Shown here: in pieces, positions 1 to 13,060 of the stretch
Position numbering within the stretch: position 1 is the stretch's first letter
Layout: every line of letters begins with the position of its first letter
Assembly (NCBI GenBank): GCA_040954595.2
Contig: CM082582.2
Coordinates: forward strand, 10,478,001 to 10,542,000
DNA: 64,000 nt
Source of the DNA: Balanoglossus misakiensis
Lineage: Eukaryota > Hemichordata
Direction: 5' to 3'
Translations under genes and position numbers: made by a program
The notes under the pieces: generated by a model
The model's input: the letters and a program-made list of their open reading frames with translations, nothing else
Databases searched by the model: none
What the model was told of the DNA's origin: nothing

Positions 1-729
1 TAATCGGCTGTGTCTGAACAACACCATGATAGAGATTGATGGATAGCAATATAATTTAATTATTTCTCGTGTTTATTATAAAGAGTCAAATTTGATCAAG
101 ATTAAAACCAGTCATGTCAGAGTTTCTTCCAGCAGTCATTGCATATTCCCTGAGCTAAATTACCATGAATGTGGGAACAATAAATCATTCTTGTCAATAA
201 TTGAGTGTTGTGCATGGTTGCACACTGCAGTCTTAATGTGCCCTGTTTGCTGTTGCCATGGAAATTATCAAGGTGTCCACTCAGTAGTTTCTGTAATAGG
301 TTCGATGAACTGATTGTGAAATTAATATTGGTTGTATCAACATTTAATGTGTATCCAGAAAGCCAGTGTCAGCACAAGCAGTGGTTGTTGAAGTGATAAA
401 ACACAAATGGCTGTTTTTGTTACTTCACGATTATTGATTTCTTGAGCAAACCCGCACATCAGACAGGGACTGTGCATACATGTACATTGAATCTTTTGAC
501 AAGATTCAGGCCACGATATAATAAAACAGAATTTTCACTCCCTTCTATTAAAGTATCCAAAAACTGGTTGAATATTCATAGAATTTTTACCAGCAGTACA
601 GAATTTCAGGCAGATTACACACTTTAGCACAGTTCTGTCGATTGACGTATTTCATTTACAAATTATAACCTGCTAGTAAATAGGATGAAGAACCTAGTAA
701 TGATGCAATATGCTTTCATTTTGTTTCAG
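1..729. other. intron or upstream DNA of the ANKAR-like gene, no exon seen
   Basis: No convincing exon is visible. The stretch ends in a pyrimidine-rich acceptor (AG at 728-729) that opens the first exon recognised, so it is best read as intron of the armadillo gene. An imperfect RFX-type X-box (GTTGCCATGGAAAT) lies at 252-265; that is a motif match only. Confidence 0.5.
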
Positions 730-3700
730 GCAACCATGACGTCGTGTCTCAGATCATGGACAATGTGGATTTCAATTATGTACATATTCTTCGCCTCCTC
801 TACTCCAAAGATGATCTTGTCCGACTCCTAGCAGGCTCGGCACTGGCCGTGTTTGCTTACAATAATTTGCAGCAACAGAAGAACATTGCTGAGTCGGGTG
901 GCGTCCGTTATCACTGTTTCGTGCCTTTCCTGGAATCAGAAGACGAGTTTTACCGCTGCAATGCAGCCTTTCAGGTTGGTCCCATTGTAATCACATATCC
1001 TGAACCCAAAAATCTATGCCGAAACTCATGAAAATGTGCCGACAAAGACAATCTCCATAAAAAATGTATGGACCACTGGTATATTTGTTAAACTGATTTT
1101 TAGGGATGCTAAAAACTTTGGGGGAAAAATGGTCAATTTGCAAGAATGGCGGAAAAGAATACCTATAGTCACTGCAGATTGTCATAATAATCATGAAATG
1201 TTACAATATCAAACTTTGCACCACAGGTGGTTACATTGGCTCGTATAATCCCGGATGAAGACCAGGCATCATCTTCAGCCATCGGCATCAAACTCTTGGT
1301 CGATCTGCTGGAAGACTCAACTAATGAAGAAATCCAGGCATTGGCATCAGATTGCATTGCTCGACTGGCGCACACTAGAGCAGGTAATGAATGGAGGAGA
1401 TATACAGATGTGAAGGATATGGAATTTACCTTGCAGTGTGCTGGTAGTCCTCAGAGCCAGTATCAATTCTAACCCGGTGGTCCTGTATGTAACCTGTCTG
1501 GTGGTCCTGCCTTCACTACTTGTCAAATCGTTGCACTTGTACATGTATTTGCTGCTCCACCAGGCTGTTAGGATCTATAGCTAACTGATTCACTGAAAAG
1601 ATAATGTCGGTGGTTCTGATTGGATTTGCTCATCCCTGCCTTTAAGACAGATTCTTGGGGAATTATGAAAAAGCTTCGGGGCCAGTGGTGTGTATTAAAT
1701 TATCTTTCAAAACAGTGATTTACAAGATATGGGAGGTTGATTGTCTGATATAGATTTTACTGTAGATGAGTGTTGCACATTCTCATTATGATAATCATCA
1801 TGAATTTTCAGGACGTATTTCTTTCACTTGACCACCCTAGGTGTGCCGGCGGCTGTAGTTTCCATCAACGCCATCAATCTACTCTGCAATCTCATGCTGA
1901 AAGAGTCAGAGCAGGTGCGCGGGTCGGCGGCCATCGCCCTCGGTTACCTGAGCTTCAACCACAAAGCAGAGAGGCTACTGTTAAACGAGTAGGTATATCC
2001 AAGAGTTTGGGAATTGTTGCATTGATGACTCTGCAGTTCAGTGATAGCTTTTTTATTTCAGTAGATTTTGTCCAGTTTCAGTGTCAAAAAAACCCACATA
2101 AATAATGGTCAAACTGTATTTATATAAAATACCATTCTTTTTTCTAACTTCTGCATCATTATCTGTGGTTGATGGTATAAAGTTGTTCATGTGTCTTTCA
2201 ACAGATGCAGGAAAGATCCGTATTTGATGAAAGTGTTGAGGTACCACACCAAGAAAAGTAAAATCTCACCACAGTTTACAGAAGACTGGAGACACTACAG
2301 ACGAATCGGTTTGCCGCCCATTGAGTGAGTATGTTTACTTTCACTACGAAGACCAAAAGTCAGAATGACCTTCAAAACTCACTGGATTTAATGTTGAAAT
2401 GTATTTGGATTGCGTGTGTCAATTTGCTTGTTGCTGTCAGTGCGTTATCGATGGAGAATTGAAAACTGATTTGGATGCAAATTAGAAACTTTTTTGTGGG
2501 ATTGAGGAAGCATGTAAAAACGTTCAGGAAATTGGATGCTCATTGTCCTGTTGAGCTGAGAAGAAAAGGGATGGGCATTAACGAGATGGCAACAGTCATG
2601 TGATGACGCAGAGGAAATCTGAATCAAACCTTTGCGTATAGATGATGTAATATATCCACTCTGTGAGAAGGTGACTTCAGATTGGCATTAATTTTGAATA
2701 ATTGATGCGGAAGGCTGGTCAGGTGTAATAGCTGTCGGGCGGCATTCATCCAAGTTACTTACAGTCAGGAAATAGAACGCATAAATATTTCAGGGGTCAA
2801 AAAGGTCGGATCACATTCTGCCGATGTGATGTGGAACTCGGTTGAATGTTCCAAACAAAATGACGTTTCAAATAGATGTATGTTTACTCCTCGTCGGAAT
2901 ATCTTTCCTGTTAAGCTGTATCTGCGCCTATTTCCATCAGCTCAGAATTTTGTGTCATTCTGTCAACACCACATTGCAAAATAATAAAGTAACAGAGTTC
3001 TGGTGTTTGTTGATTTCTGTGTTGCCGAGGCTGCCGTTGGTGGTTGAAACAAAACAAATCAGTTTGTGATGATGTATTACCGATCTGTGTAAGGTGGTCA
3101 TTGTGATGCTGTTTCTAAATGCCAAGTAATTTCCGTTGCCGTGTTATTGTGACTGACGGTTCCCGTGTTAATTTTAATTAAACTAAATCTGGTGTGACTA
3201 GGCTGGTGATATACTTCAACTTACTAAATTTAGCCACAGGTAAATGTCATCCCATTGTGGGTCGGACAAGTTCGTAGTTGTGTAAACAAAGTACTTTGTA
3301 CTTTATCTCAGTTATTTCAGCATCAGAAGTACAGTACATGTACATTGATTCATGCATATTGTATCGTATTTTTCAGTGACAGACCAAGTTTGGTCGGCAA
3401 GAAGGCTGACTACTGGACACAAGTCAAACATCCAAACGGTAAGATTCAGTTCAAGTGGTGTTTGTTTATGGGCACATTTTTTTCCAGTACACAAGTGCAG
3501 ATTTCTCTCTGGGTGTGCGTGCAAAGTTCTAATTGCCCTGTGCTTTTCCCACCCCCACTGTTCTTTCACGAGTGTCATTTTAAGGGGGGGGGAGGGGGCA
3601 TATTGCTACCTCGCCTTGCAGAAGACCCTGCATGCATTTTACCCTCACCAAATTTTTTTTTCTGCCCCTTATTTGTTGTCTTGCTTTGCTGGAAAGCCCT

Positions 3701-6569
3701 GCATATATTTTTTAAAAGACATAAAATGTATTTTTTTTCCTTCCTCGCATCGATCTTTTTCGCATGGTCCATTCCAGCCGATAAAAGCGTAGAGAATTTG
3801 CATGAGTTGGCCACTGAAAAGAGTCCGCCCCAGCCGAGTGGTGCATCCAGGTATGGCAATGCACGGACAATGCAAGAGCACCACACTCAGCTTGCTGCTG
3901 CTGCCAAAATTTGCACCAAAAATACGCAAGCAAACAGCACTTGTGCCGTGATCACCATTTCACATACATTTTGGAATGCAACACCCGCACTAACATGCAA
4001 CTTGAATGAAGCGTGCAATCCAGCTTCCGACGCAGCCAGCAAAACTAAAGCTCAGTATCTGCGCAGCGCTTTTATATTTTGAAACTGCACTGCCGTTATG
4101 CACCCTTGGCGATTGTATCTTCTGCGTATTTTGCACAACCCAGGAGAACACACCACTTGAAATGATTATTCTCTCCACACCAAGCCCGTCAATAATTAAA
4201 AATTATAACGACCAATTGTATCTAAGCGACATCATTGTCTACCTGACTCAGTCCATATTTTTAATTATACAGTGTATTAATATCACAGTTTTACATAATC
4301 ATGGGTAAACTAATTGTATTTTCATGTTTAACTCAACCTTTTTCCAGATCCTAACAGCAAAGTAACAATGCTGTTATTATTTTAATTTTTAAAATATAAA
4401 CCATACCAAGAATGTTTTTTAAAGAAAAATATATGCATGTAGAATCTCTCGTATACGGTAACTCATTCTTGGTTATCATTTTCACCATATATGGTAAAGG
4501 TTTACCGGGGTAATTCGAATGCTTGATTCATTACATGGTAGTAGTAGCTAATGAAACAGGTAAGGGGTAGAGTTTGATACCACCAGGATTTCATTGTATA
4601 AACAGGTCATATTTTATACATTTACGTCCATTTTTGACAAGCCGTCTTGTTTAATATGCATGACTGATAGCTAATGTTACTAAGACAATCAAGTACAGAG
4701 TTCTCAAATTAACTTGCTCTATAAAAAAATTTCCTCATTGATCAAATTTTCCAAATTATTTGTTTAGTATAATGTTTGGCTCTCTGTGTGTCTTTCTGTG
4801 TCAACAGAATTGTCCAATGGGTGTGACTGCATCACTTTGCTGTCACAGATATTTTGTAGACATACATTGCATTCTCGTGAACTCTGAACCTGGTAACTCT
4901 CTAAACAGGCATCTCTGACTACATGAAGAGTGCCTATATAAGCATGCATTCTACTTCCTGTGTCCCCACGACCCCCCACCCCCACACGCTCGTTTGTTTG
5001 TGAGCTTAGCATCACCGCCCCCTCTTTACACCCCCCCCCCCCCCACCGCTAGCTCCACAAAATTAACAGTTTTGTATTCCATTGCTGCTTCCTTCAAACA
5101 TAAAAGCTGTTGATGGGTGAGTAACTTTTCTGTGCAGACTATTATTTTATCACATGCATCCAACACCTGCATGAAGATATCTAATCCGTGTGCTAATAAC
5201 AACATTTATTTATTTTATTTTGCTAACATGCACCTTAAAACATTACATAACATGAAAGATAATTTTAACACTCATTTCTGACTCGCTTCACATTTTCAAA
5301 ATCTCAAAACATTCATCAGAGGTACGGGTGGAGAATGTTATTTGATGGACACATGCACGTAATCTACTCAACATTCTAACTGTGTGTATATGTGCGTGTG
5401 CACTACATGTTTAGTAGAGAAGACAAATGGTTTTCATATATCCAGTTAAAGCCATTTATGTCATCAACAACCTTGTCATCTCGGAGATTTAATTCTTAAT
5501 CTTTTGAGGTGTAACCCATGTAGAATGAATTGGTGTAGTTATCGTTAGAAAGCTGCCAGAAAGGAGGGTATAACTGTATAACTTAGAAATGATGGTGGTG
5601 GCATATAACAGCGTAACATTATGAACTCATCAGCTTGCATAATCATAAAGGAGTATATCAGTTTGTGATAGGAGCATTTTCACGTAGGTGTAATCACGTA
5701 GTTAACAAAACACAACCAGCAGAGTGTTTTATAAATGATATATTCACAGTACCGGATACTTTGATTATAGAGATCTAATCCTTAGAACACACTCACATTT
5801 TAAACAGCCTATGAACCATGGTGTAGGTTGGGTGATTCAAGTAGAATGTGTACTTCTAATTAGTTTACTAATGATGAGAAGAATTTTACCAAGCACTGGC
5901 TCTTGTCCGAAAATAATTAACTTATATGTAAAAATGATAGCAAACTTATAAACAGTTGAGACAAATGTCTAAATAAATACTAGCTTCACCAAGCCTGCTT
6001 AGCTGCATCCAGGCAAAAATATTGTCAGCTCTGCTAATTGTCTGCCTGTGTTCGACTGTGTTGACGACCGTCAAATCTGTTGTCATGCATCTCCTCCAAT
6101 CCCAACTCCTAGATTCACAAAATAGCACATGCATCTACACCACATTTTCAGAGAAAAATATTCAGACACAAATTTTCCAGATTTGAGTGTTTTTCTTCTT
6201 CTATACAGTGATCAAGCTGATTCTGCTGGTCGTGTGGTACGTGTCGTATTGCTGCACATTGCGTGCGTGGCTAACTGACGATTTGATATTCTGTTTCTCT
6301 CTCGTCTCTCAGCACAACATCCGTTCACGATACAGAGCTATGGGGAGAGTGGAATGAGTCACCAGCCAAGCTCGCCAACCAATCAGCTGAGTACAACCTA
6401 TAATGAGGAGAACCCGATCAACGAACAAACGCAAGTCGCGGTGGAGTCGCCGGTGCTCAACAACCTGTCGGCGCATTCACCGAGGGTATCGCGGGCCAGC
6501 GGACGAATCTCACAAGCATTGTCGAGCGGTCACACTACAAGACGGTCTATCAGGAGTGATGGTCCGTGA
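730..6569 (+). CDS. ANKAR: armadillo-repeat protein, probably ANKAR (ankyrin and armadillo repeat-containing), 3' part
   Basis: Six coding exons are joined in phase: 730-974, 1227-1383, 1841-1988, 2205-2324, 3377-3438 and 6313-6569 (TGA). They give 328 residues; the 5' part of the gene lies left of the window. Exons 1-3 encode armadillo-type helical repeats (for example LVRLLAGSALAVFAYNN, IGIKLLVDLLED, QVRGSAAIALGYLSFNHKA), a fold used for protein-protein contacts. Exon 4 has a conserved-looking stretch (FTEDWRHYRRIGLPP) after which I expect the family C-terminus. Exon 6 adds a polar, Ser/Thr-rich tail (SRASGRISQALSSG). The armadillo assignment is firm. The name ANKAR rests on the overall feel of the C-terminal region, because the ankyrin half is outside the window; another ARM protein is possible. 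The gene is tail-to-tail with the next gene. An alternative last exon is possible at 4348. Confidence 0.65.
3439..6312 (+). other. last intron of the ANKAR-like gene with a possible alternative terminal exon
   Basis: The intron is bounded by GT at 3439 and AG at 6311-6312. It contains a G-rich tract at 3584-3598 and a run of 14 C at 5031-5044. At 4348 a good acceptor (pyrimidine tract then CAG) opens a reading frame in the correct phase that adds 12 residues and stops at 4383-4385. That would make a shorter isoform. No clear AATAAA lies close behind it, so the 6313 exon is preferred. No other gene is seen in this stretch. Confidence 0.5.
5031..5044. repeat. poly-C/poly-G tract (14 bp)
   Basis: Uninterrupted run of 14 C on the plus strand within the last ANKAR-like intron. 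It is a simple-sequence tract of no assigned function and likely length-polymorphic. Confidence 0.9.
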
Positions 6570-6856
6570 GGCTGAAATTGTACCAAAAATGTAAACTAGA
6601 AGATATTTTAAAGAAAATATTGAATGATCTGGTAATTTTTTGACCAGAACTATACCAAATGTATGATTGTGAAATTTTGGTAGTTGATAACTTGTGAAAT
6701 GGCAATCACAGAATGGTTGAAACATATCTTTGTCCTTTCAGTTCGAAGGTCAGTAAAGAGGATATGCAAGAAAGAATTGCAAAACTTCAGAAATGATCAC
6801 GTTTAACATGAAAATCTGATATTCTTGGTATATTTTTGTGTAAGAATCTGGAACAG

Positions 6857-6914
6857 AATAAAATAATAATGTTGGATGTGGTCACATCACTGTTAGATAA
6901 CCAATTCCAATAAA
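6857..6914 (+). terminator. candidate poly(A) signals of the ANKAR-like gene
   Basis: Two AATAAA hexamers stand at 6857-6862 and 6909-6914, about 290 and 340 nt after the stop codon at 6569. They are the first perfect signals on this strand after the last exon, so they probably define the 3' end of the transcript. Confidence 0.6.
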
Positions 6915-8991
6915 ATATGAGATAATGGTATCATATTCAAAGTTTTCAGTGAAATATTTTGATATGTTCACACATTTTCAGAATGTAAATGTTTTCAGCA
7001 TTTATTTCAGGGATATATCACGATGCCGTCCAAAAGTGGATATTAACCCAATTCATTTCTTGTAACTGTGAGGGCGCTCTTCACGTAGGCCACTTCACGA
7101 AGCACATACCAAGTGTACACAAGTAATAAGATACTGCAGTTTAGTGGTAAAATATATGCAAATGACAAATAGTGTGTGACTTGAAGTATAGTGCTTTTGA
7201 AGAATAATTTTGATGTTATACCTTTTATTTACAAGGCCTAGTCTCTAGCCTGAACTTAAATATTAATGTTTGGAGTTTTGCTTAAAATCATGTGTGAGAT
7301 ATTTGTTTCTTTGATTCCAATTCATTGCATTATATCAGGTGAAAGACACGCAATAATCCATTTTATATGACCCCTTGATCCCATTACTTTCAACGTAATA
7401 AAACAAGTGTAAAGTGTGAATTTTAATCACAGCAGTTAAATGCTTCAACTAATGTGTGTCGAAAAAAATGTTGATATTTGTTGAATTTGATCGTGACAAG
7501 AGTCATGTTATACCATAGCATTACATTTACAAGTTTTTATCTTCAGAAACTCGGGATATACCCTCCTTTAGTTCAAGTGTGAAGTATATCTGTTCTGGTC
7601 CAATTCCATAGACAATTAACAAGTGAAACAAAATGTTTATCCAAAGGGTTTGAAATGCACAATTATCGTGATGATGAGCTTATCTTCTATTTTGTTACTC
7701 ATCACAATACTCACTTTTTTGAGTAACGGTTTGATTTGGGATACAGATAATGTGTGACAGCTGGTATTAAATCAGTTTGATTTTGTCGTATGATTTCTTG
7801 CGGATCCAGAATCTGGTACTTGAACTGTGACATCTTCATTTGACACCAAACTTCTGCCGACTGAACAAGAATACCAGTGATTGTGTTTGCAATGTACATG
7901 TATATAAATTTGTGTAAAATAATGAATTTTGGGAACAGTTATGTAGTAACACAATAAAATTGGTGCCTTCATAAATTTACTAAATTGATGTTTTCTGTGT
8001 GTCATCTAAAATTATGAGTGTTGATTCTAAACCAAACCAAACCGAACCAACAGTTGCAGTAGATCATAGTGGATGTAGTTGTACAAATGAACATGTACGA
8101 CTTTTTATCCGACTGGACACTAGAAAAGAGATTTCACAGATGTAAGTGTAAACAATGTTAGTTTATTGTATATTTATTTCACAAAAAAATGTTTTTAAAT
8201 ATCAGTCTCACAAAGACCCTTATTAATAAGTTAAATATCATTCAACATGAAGTTGGATTCTTTCGGGGAAGGGGGGGGGGGGTCACGTACGAATATCCTG
8301 CGAGATACTCTTCACCATGCGCGTGCGCGTGTGTGACGTCAGAGTGAACAGGTACTTGATTGTACCTGCGTACCTTTGGCCCCTTTGAAAAAATGCTCGC
8401 TTTCACTGGTTCACCTTCTAAACACAAGGCAGTCTCCAGCCCCAACTCAAGAACTCGTCCACAGGTAAGTCACGGCACTCGAGATAGATGAAAAGGAGTA
8501 TGGGTTTATGAGATAATTCGTATTGTGAACTGTTATCACTCGCCCTGTCTGTTGTATTGGCGTACGCGTGATCGTCCCTCGAGAACTGCCGTAAAAGGTA
8601 ACGTCATCGAGAGGCAGTGTTTCTCAAACTTCAAGCTTCTTGTCAACGTTGTAAAGTTTGTTTTTGTATATCACAGGTTTGGGTGTAACAGTGGGAAATT
8701 TCTGAGATCAATTGTCTTTTTCAGTTCGCATTAGGTAGACTTTCTGAAAATTATAAAAAACAGTAACTTCCCTCATAAAACAAAGATAGGATGTTAAAAG
8801 ATGTAAGACAAGATAATTAACTTGCAAAAAGACGTAATTTAGTGGTTGAATCAAAATATTTTGGTCAATGTAATGTCAATAATTTAAAATTAGTTTGCCC
8901 ATTCGCTGAAAAGTACAAATGCTTTGCAAAGGTATGATTTAATAGTTCAAATTGAACTCAACTTTTTGAGAGAAAAAAACTTTCTCACACG
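6915..8991. other. intergenic stretch between two convergent genes
   Basis: AT-rich sequence with no supported coding exon. It should hold the 3' UTR of the minus-strand CUB/lectin gene on its right side: the nearest minus-strand AATAAA signals read as TTTATT at 8162-8167 and 8173-8178, implying a 3' UTR of about 820 nt. A run of 12 G at 8271-8282 is the only obvious simple repeat. Confidence 0.5.
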
Positions 8992-11900
8992 TCACATGTC
9001 AAATGACTGCGAGCGTTCTACACCTGCAAGTGACGACAGTTTAGTTGTCCTTTTTTGGTGCGGCGAAGAATGCGTAACATAGCTATCCTCCGCTATAGTT
9101 CCCGGGGGCGCATCCATAGGGACGGCTCCGGGTGGATTTGGCTCGATGACTCTCTGATTCCCGGATGTCGATCGCTTGCTTGAAATTCTCCGGACTGGTG
9201 GCAGCCGTTTCTTTTTCTTTCGTTTCGCCTTCCCCCCTCTGTCGAGTTCCTTTAGCAACGGAGGCAGGTTGCCACCACGATCGCGGTTGTGGCCGCTGTG
9301 AGAATTGTTCTCCCAGCCGAGTTTGCGCGGACTGTCTCGGCTCCCCTGTGTGCTGCCGTTTGTCGCCCTGGACGAGGTCTTGTGTCTGGCCGTTGAAGAA
9401 CCGCCCGTTTCCTCGTCCTCGTCCATCGGCGCTGTCTGATTCCTCTGTGAGATCTTCCACCTTACGGCAGCTTGTATACCGATGATTACCAACACACCGA
9501 GGGCACACAGAATAATTATTCCCCAGAGACTAAAGCTCCCCGTACTCTCTGCAATTGAGACAAAGATATGGAGAGACCATAAGGGTAATAGACCGTTTTC
9601 CGAACTCCACGAGACACTGCGAGATGTCGTGTGGCTAGGCAGTTTTAGTGACTGTGATGTATCGAATTCCAATGAAAACATGGCTTACCGTCTTCGAGGG
9701 GTTGTCCGCCCGGAAGATAACGTTGTGTAGTACCACCTGTGAACCATTAAAAGTATAATTAAACTGATGTAAAAACCAATTATCTTACTTTATCCAATAG
9801 CTGTATGATGTGGTACAACAAATGTTACTTTCAAGCATGGCGAAATCATTCCATCGACCTTTGATCTCGTGCTCGCCCCTACGAGAGGGGATATTAAAAC
9901 TTTCTCGCGGAAAAACAAAAGTTACCGACTTAAGCTACCTATTGAGGGCGCTAACTCCACCCGATGTTGCCTCTCACGTACCTATTGTCTTCTTGCAGAT
10001 AAATGCAAATTCGTTGTAACAGGATTGTACGAGCCATGAACCATCGCTGAGGTCAAAAACTGCACATTTTTCATCCCCGGCCCACTCTTCGGGATGACCA
10101 GCTGTCCAACTGATAACAGAGAAGGTGTGTGAGATGGTAATAATGTTTCTACAACTATGCACACACAGGAAAAGGTAAGAGAATCATTTTGTATTGAACC
10201 CGAAAGGTTGACACTCTCACAAACATGTCGTCCCGCAGTCATTCAATATGCAAGTTTCGAACACACACATGCGCATAAATTATAAAATTCTTTGGTTTCA
10301 ATCTTACTTTTGATAATTATAAGCAGATCGATCAATCCACTTGAACTCGGTTACTGAATTACTTGCATATCTCTCAAGTCCCATCCACGTATAACTCCAC
10401 GGCCCTGAAAATGTGCCTAAAAATAAAAGAAGTGTGTTATTACGCGCTTGTAGTTTGAAATTAATACCAGCTGTGACAGGTAACCTTATAACTTTTTGTA
10501 ACTTACTCTGTAAATATTCACTTTCTTCGTCGTTTCTCAAGGTCAGAAGATTTGACGCGTCGTTCATACACTGTGTTTGGGCGTCATTCCAATTGGCAAC
10601 ATCTGTCCTCATTCGGTAGCAGTAACTATCATTGCCATACCAGTTCAGAGGGCAACTACCAACAGCTATGGAGAAACGAGCAGAGGGAAGGTGAGATTCT
10701 GATATGGGGCTATTTTAATTTTTTCGATTATTTACTGTCACACAATTGTGTCGCAAACACAGAAAATTCGCTCACCGAAGCTTTGGTACGTTATGGAGAA
10801 CCCGGTCCTCTGTGTTGCCGAATCACTGACAAATTCAATATACAAATCCGCACCAGAACTTGTAATGTAAGGCGAATATTCGGTGCCACACCACTGCACT
10901 AAAATGTCGGAGCTTGAAGTAGCACCTGGAAGTAAAGAAAGGGCATATGTTCATATAAACACTATAGGTGACTGTATCCCGTTTCATGTGCGCAGGACGA
11001 TGTATAAACCATGCCCGACGACGATTGTGTGATTATGCGCGATACACATCGTCACATGGAACCATTTTCCCCGTCACGTTGATATCTGATCTCCATCATA
11101 CCGTGAAGCTAGCTCCTTGGTCATACTGAATCAGCAGGTGTATTCTTTTTGATTGGATGTCACGGTTCAGAGTGTCATGTCACGGTTCAGAGTGTCAACC
11201 AATGACTGGTGCCAATGAATCTTACAGGTGGTTGTCAAACTATGTATACGCAGGGGCCTTATATACCGAATTTGTTCACTTACCGTCTCTGACAGCGACA
11301 TAGTCATACGCACAGTCGCCGGAGTACGGGTCCTCCAGTACGCTGTCCGTCACCTCAAGCATTATGCGGTAGTCGCTGGACGGGGCCGATAATTTCCACG
11401 CACATAGGGAGTCAGCCGAGTACAGGTTCGGGTAGTTCGGCGAAGCGATGGTTTTCTGCGAAGTTGTGGCACTCAATTCCAGCGTGGTGGATGAACATTG
11501 TCCTTTATTAAGACGCCAAACACATACAAAAAACCCACGTTAGAACCTCTAATCGTTGATAATTTCAACGAGGTTTTACAGGATTATTGAAAGTGGACAT
11601 TTGCAGGATTTACATTTTATGTAAGCAGGGATAACCCTCCTCGCCCTTTGTCTCCACCGCAATACTACAATGGTTATTGTGTTCATGGGGAGCGGGGAGA
11701 TGGGGACTGAAATTTTCAACAGAAAGGGACACCGCAGGAATCTGCTGCCTGTATAGATTTGAAAACTAGTACACAGCGATAGATTCACAGGCAAAATATT
11801 TTACACGCGATGTTTCGCTTTAGTTCTCACTTGGCCAATCCGATCACACTGACACATGTGATCGGAGAAGTGGTCGAGCGACGGAAAGATCATTTTAATT

Positions 11901-13060
11901 TTACTGTTTTGCACCAAAATCGACTACAAGATATACCGGCAAAGTGAAAAACAAAACAAAAACAGATTGCCGTTATAAAATCAGTGTAAAAATGGTAGTC
12001 TCGTGAAAGTGGAACTTTCTTTGTATGAGATAACTAAGCGACTATACCTAACGGACACGCATAGGGTGGCCCTTGGGCAAAAAGTCGACCCATTGTCGCT
12101 TTAAACTGTCGAACTGTTTACAAAAGAGAAACCACTGCCACAAATATAACTGTAGTCAACACGCATGCACAGATCAATACCATCTGAAAGCGTTGTTCAA
12201 AGACCATTCAGTGTTTCTGATCGGGACTATAGCTTGGAGGTCGTCCGAAAGTTAATCCCCGTGATCCTGTGTACTCTGAAGGGAAATGCACTACAAAAAT
12301 ACGAGTATTGTTTTCCGGGGTAGGTGCTTGGCGACGGTAGCAACCGATGTCGGGGGAGGTGTTGCGTTAATGCAGTTATCATAGACGCGACAGCTGAGAT
12401 TCCAACGAGTGACCCCTATGTCTTAGACTCGTAAGTGTGAATTAAAATGTGAGACTTATTTACCTGTGACAGGAACAGTATTGCACACGAGAAGGACTGC
12501 AAAAAAAAGAAAAGAAAACAAGAACGAGAGAAAAAGACATGTTATTTGGTGGTTTTGAAATTAAGTCATAGCTGATCTCTCCCCCCACCGTTAAAGTGCC
12601 CAATCTTCAAGACACTAACGTGGTCTCGCCGAAAGGGAACGTGTTGCTTAATCTAATGGTTGCTGTCTGAATTGATTTTATGTTCTTACATGCTTTTTGT
12701 GTTTCGGATAATACGTCGAAAATAACAATCAATTCAAATTATCACCAGGGGATCATAAAATAATTGACTGTCGCCGCGAATGACTGAGAAATGGCCGCTT
12801 ATGTCACAGAATTACAACTCAGAATTTAAGTAGCCCCGTGGAGTAGTTGCGCTGTCATGTTGGTTTGACGAACGCCGCATATGCAAGTTTCCAGACCGCG
12901 TTAGCGTGCGGAACCACGCGGGATAACAAAATGAGTTTGACGATATGGTAAAAATCGCTAATTTACGCGAAGCGAATGAAATTGCAGATATCGGTTCTAT
13001 TTAACTCTTTTTTTTTGTAAACTCACCTGTACCAAAGACAATCAACCCTAGATAGTCCAT
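8992..13060 (-). CDS. single-pass receptor with CUB and C-type lectin domains
   Basis: Eight exons on the minus strand: 13060-13027, 12496-12464, 11502-11284, 10925-10776, 10665-10507, 10416-10308, 10109-9982 and 9548-8992. They join in phase to 462 residues. ATG at 13060 opens a hydrophobic signal peptide (about 1-22) split over two tiny exons of 34 and 33 nt. Next come a CUB domain (about 25-145, IASPNYPNLY start) and a C-type lectin domain (about 146-277, with GPWSYTWMGLER and YNYQNWTAGHPEEW). A transmembrane helix (about 285-306) and a 156-residue tail rich in Ser, Arg and Lys (GKAKRKKKKR) follow. The usual lectin calcium motifs EPN/QPD and WND are not present (HPE and WLV at those places), so classical calcium-dependent sugar binding is doubtful. 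No clear ITIM is seen. The 11502 acceptor has a weak pyrimidine tract. The role is inferred: surface recognition or adhesion. Confidence 0.85.
11157..11196. repeat. tandem duplication of a 20-bp unit
   Basis: Two perfect, adjacent copies of ATGTCACGGTTCAGAGTGTC (11157-11176 and 11177-11196). They lie in the intron that splits the CUB domain of the minus-strand receptor, between its exons at 11284 and 10925. This is probably a recent replication-slippage duplication. Confidence 0.9.

Noticed and set aside
3255-4082. Plus-strand open frame of 275 codons
   Set aside because: It contains the real exon 3377-3438 but runs on through the donor into intron with poly-T and G tracts. The protein beyond the exon is low in complexity and domain-free.
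9165-9485. Plus-strand open frame opposite the receptor tail
   Set aside because: It is antisense to the cytoplasmic-tail exon of the CUB/lectin receptor and has no support.
12464-12496. 33-nt segment as chance splice-like sequence
   Set aside because: The suspicion was dropped. Its acceptor, donor and phase link exactly the start-codon exon and the CUB exon and complete a signal peptide, so it is annotated as a coding exon.
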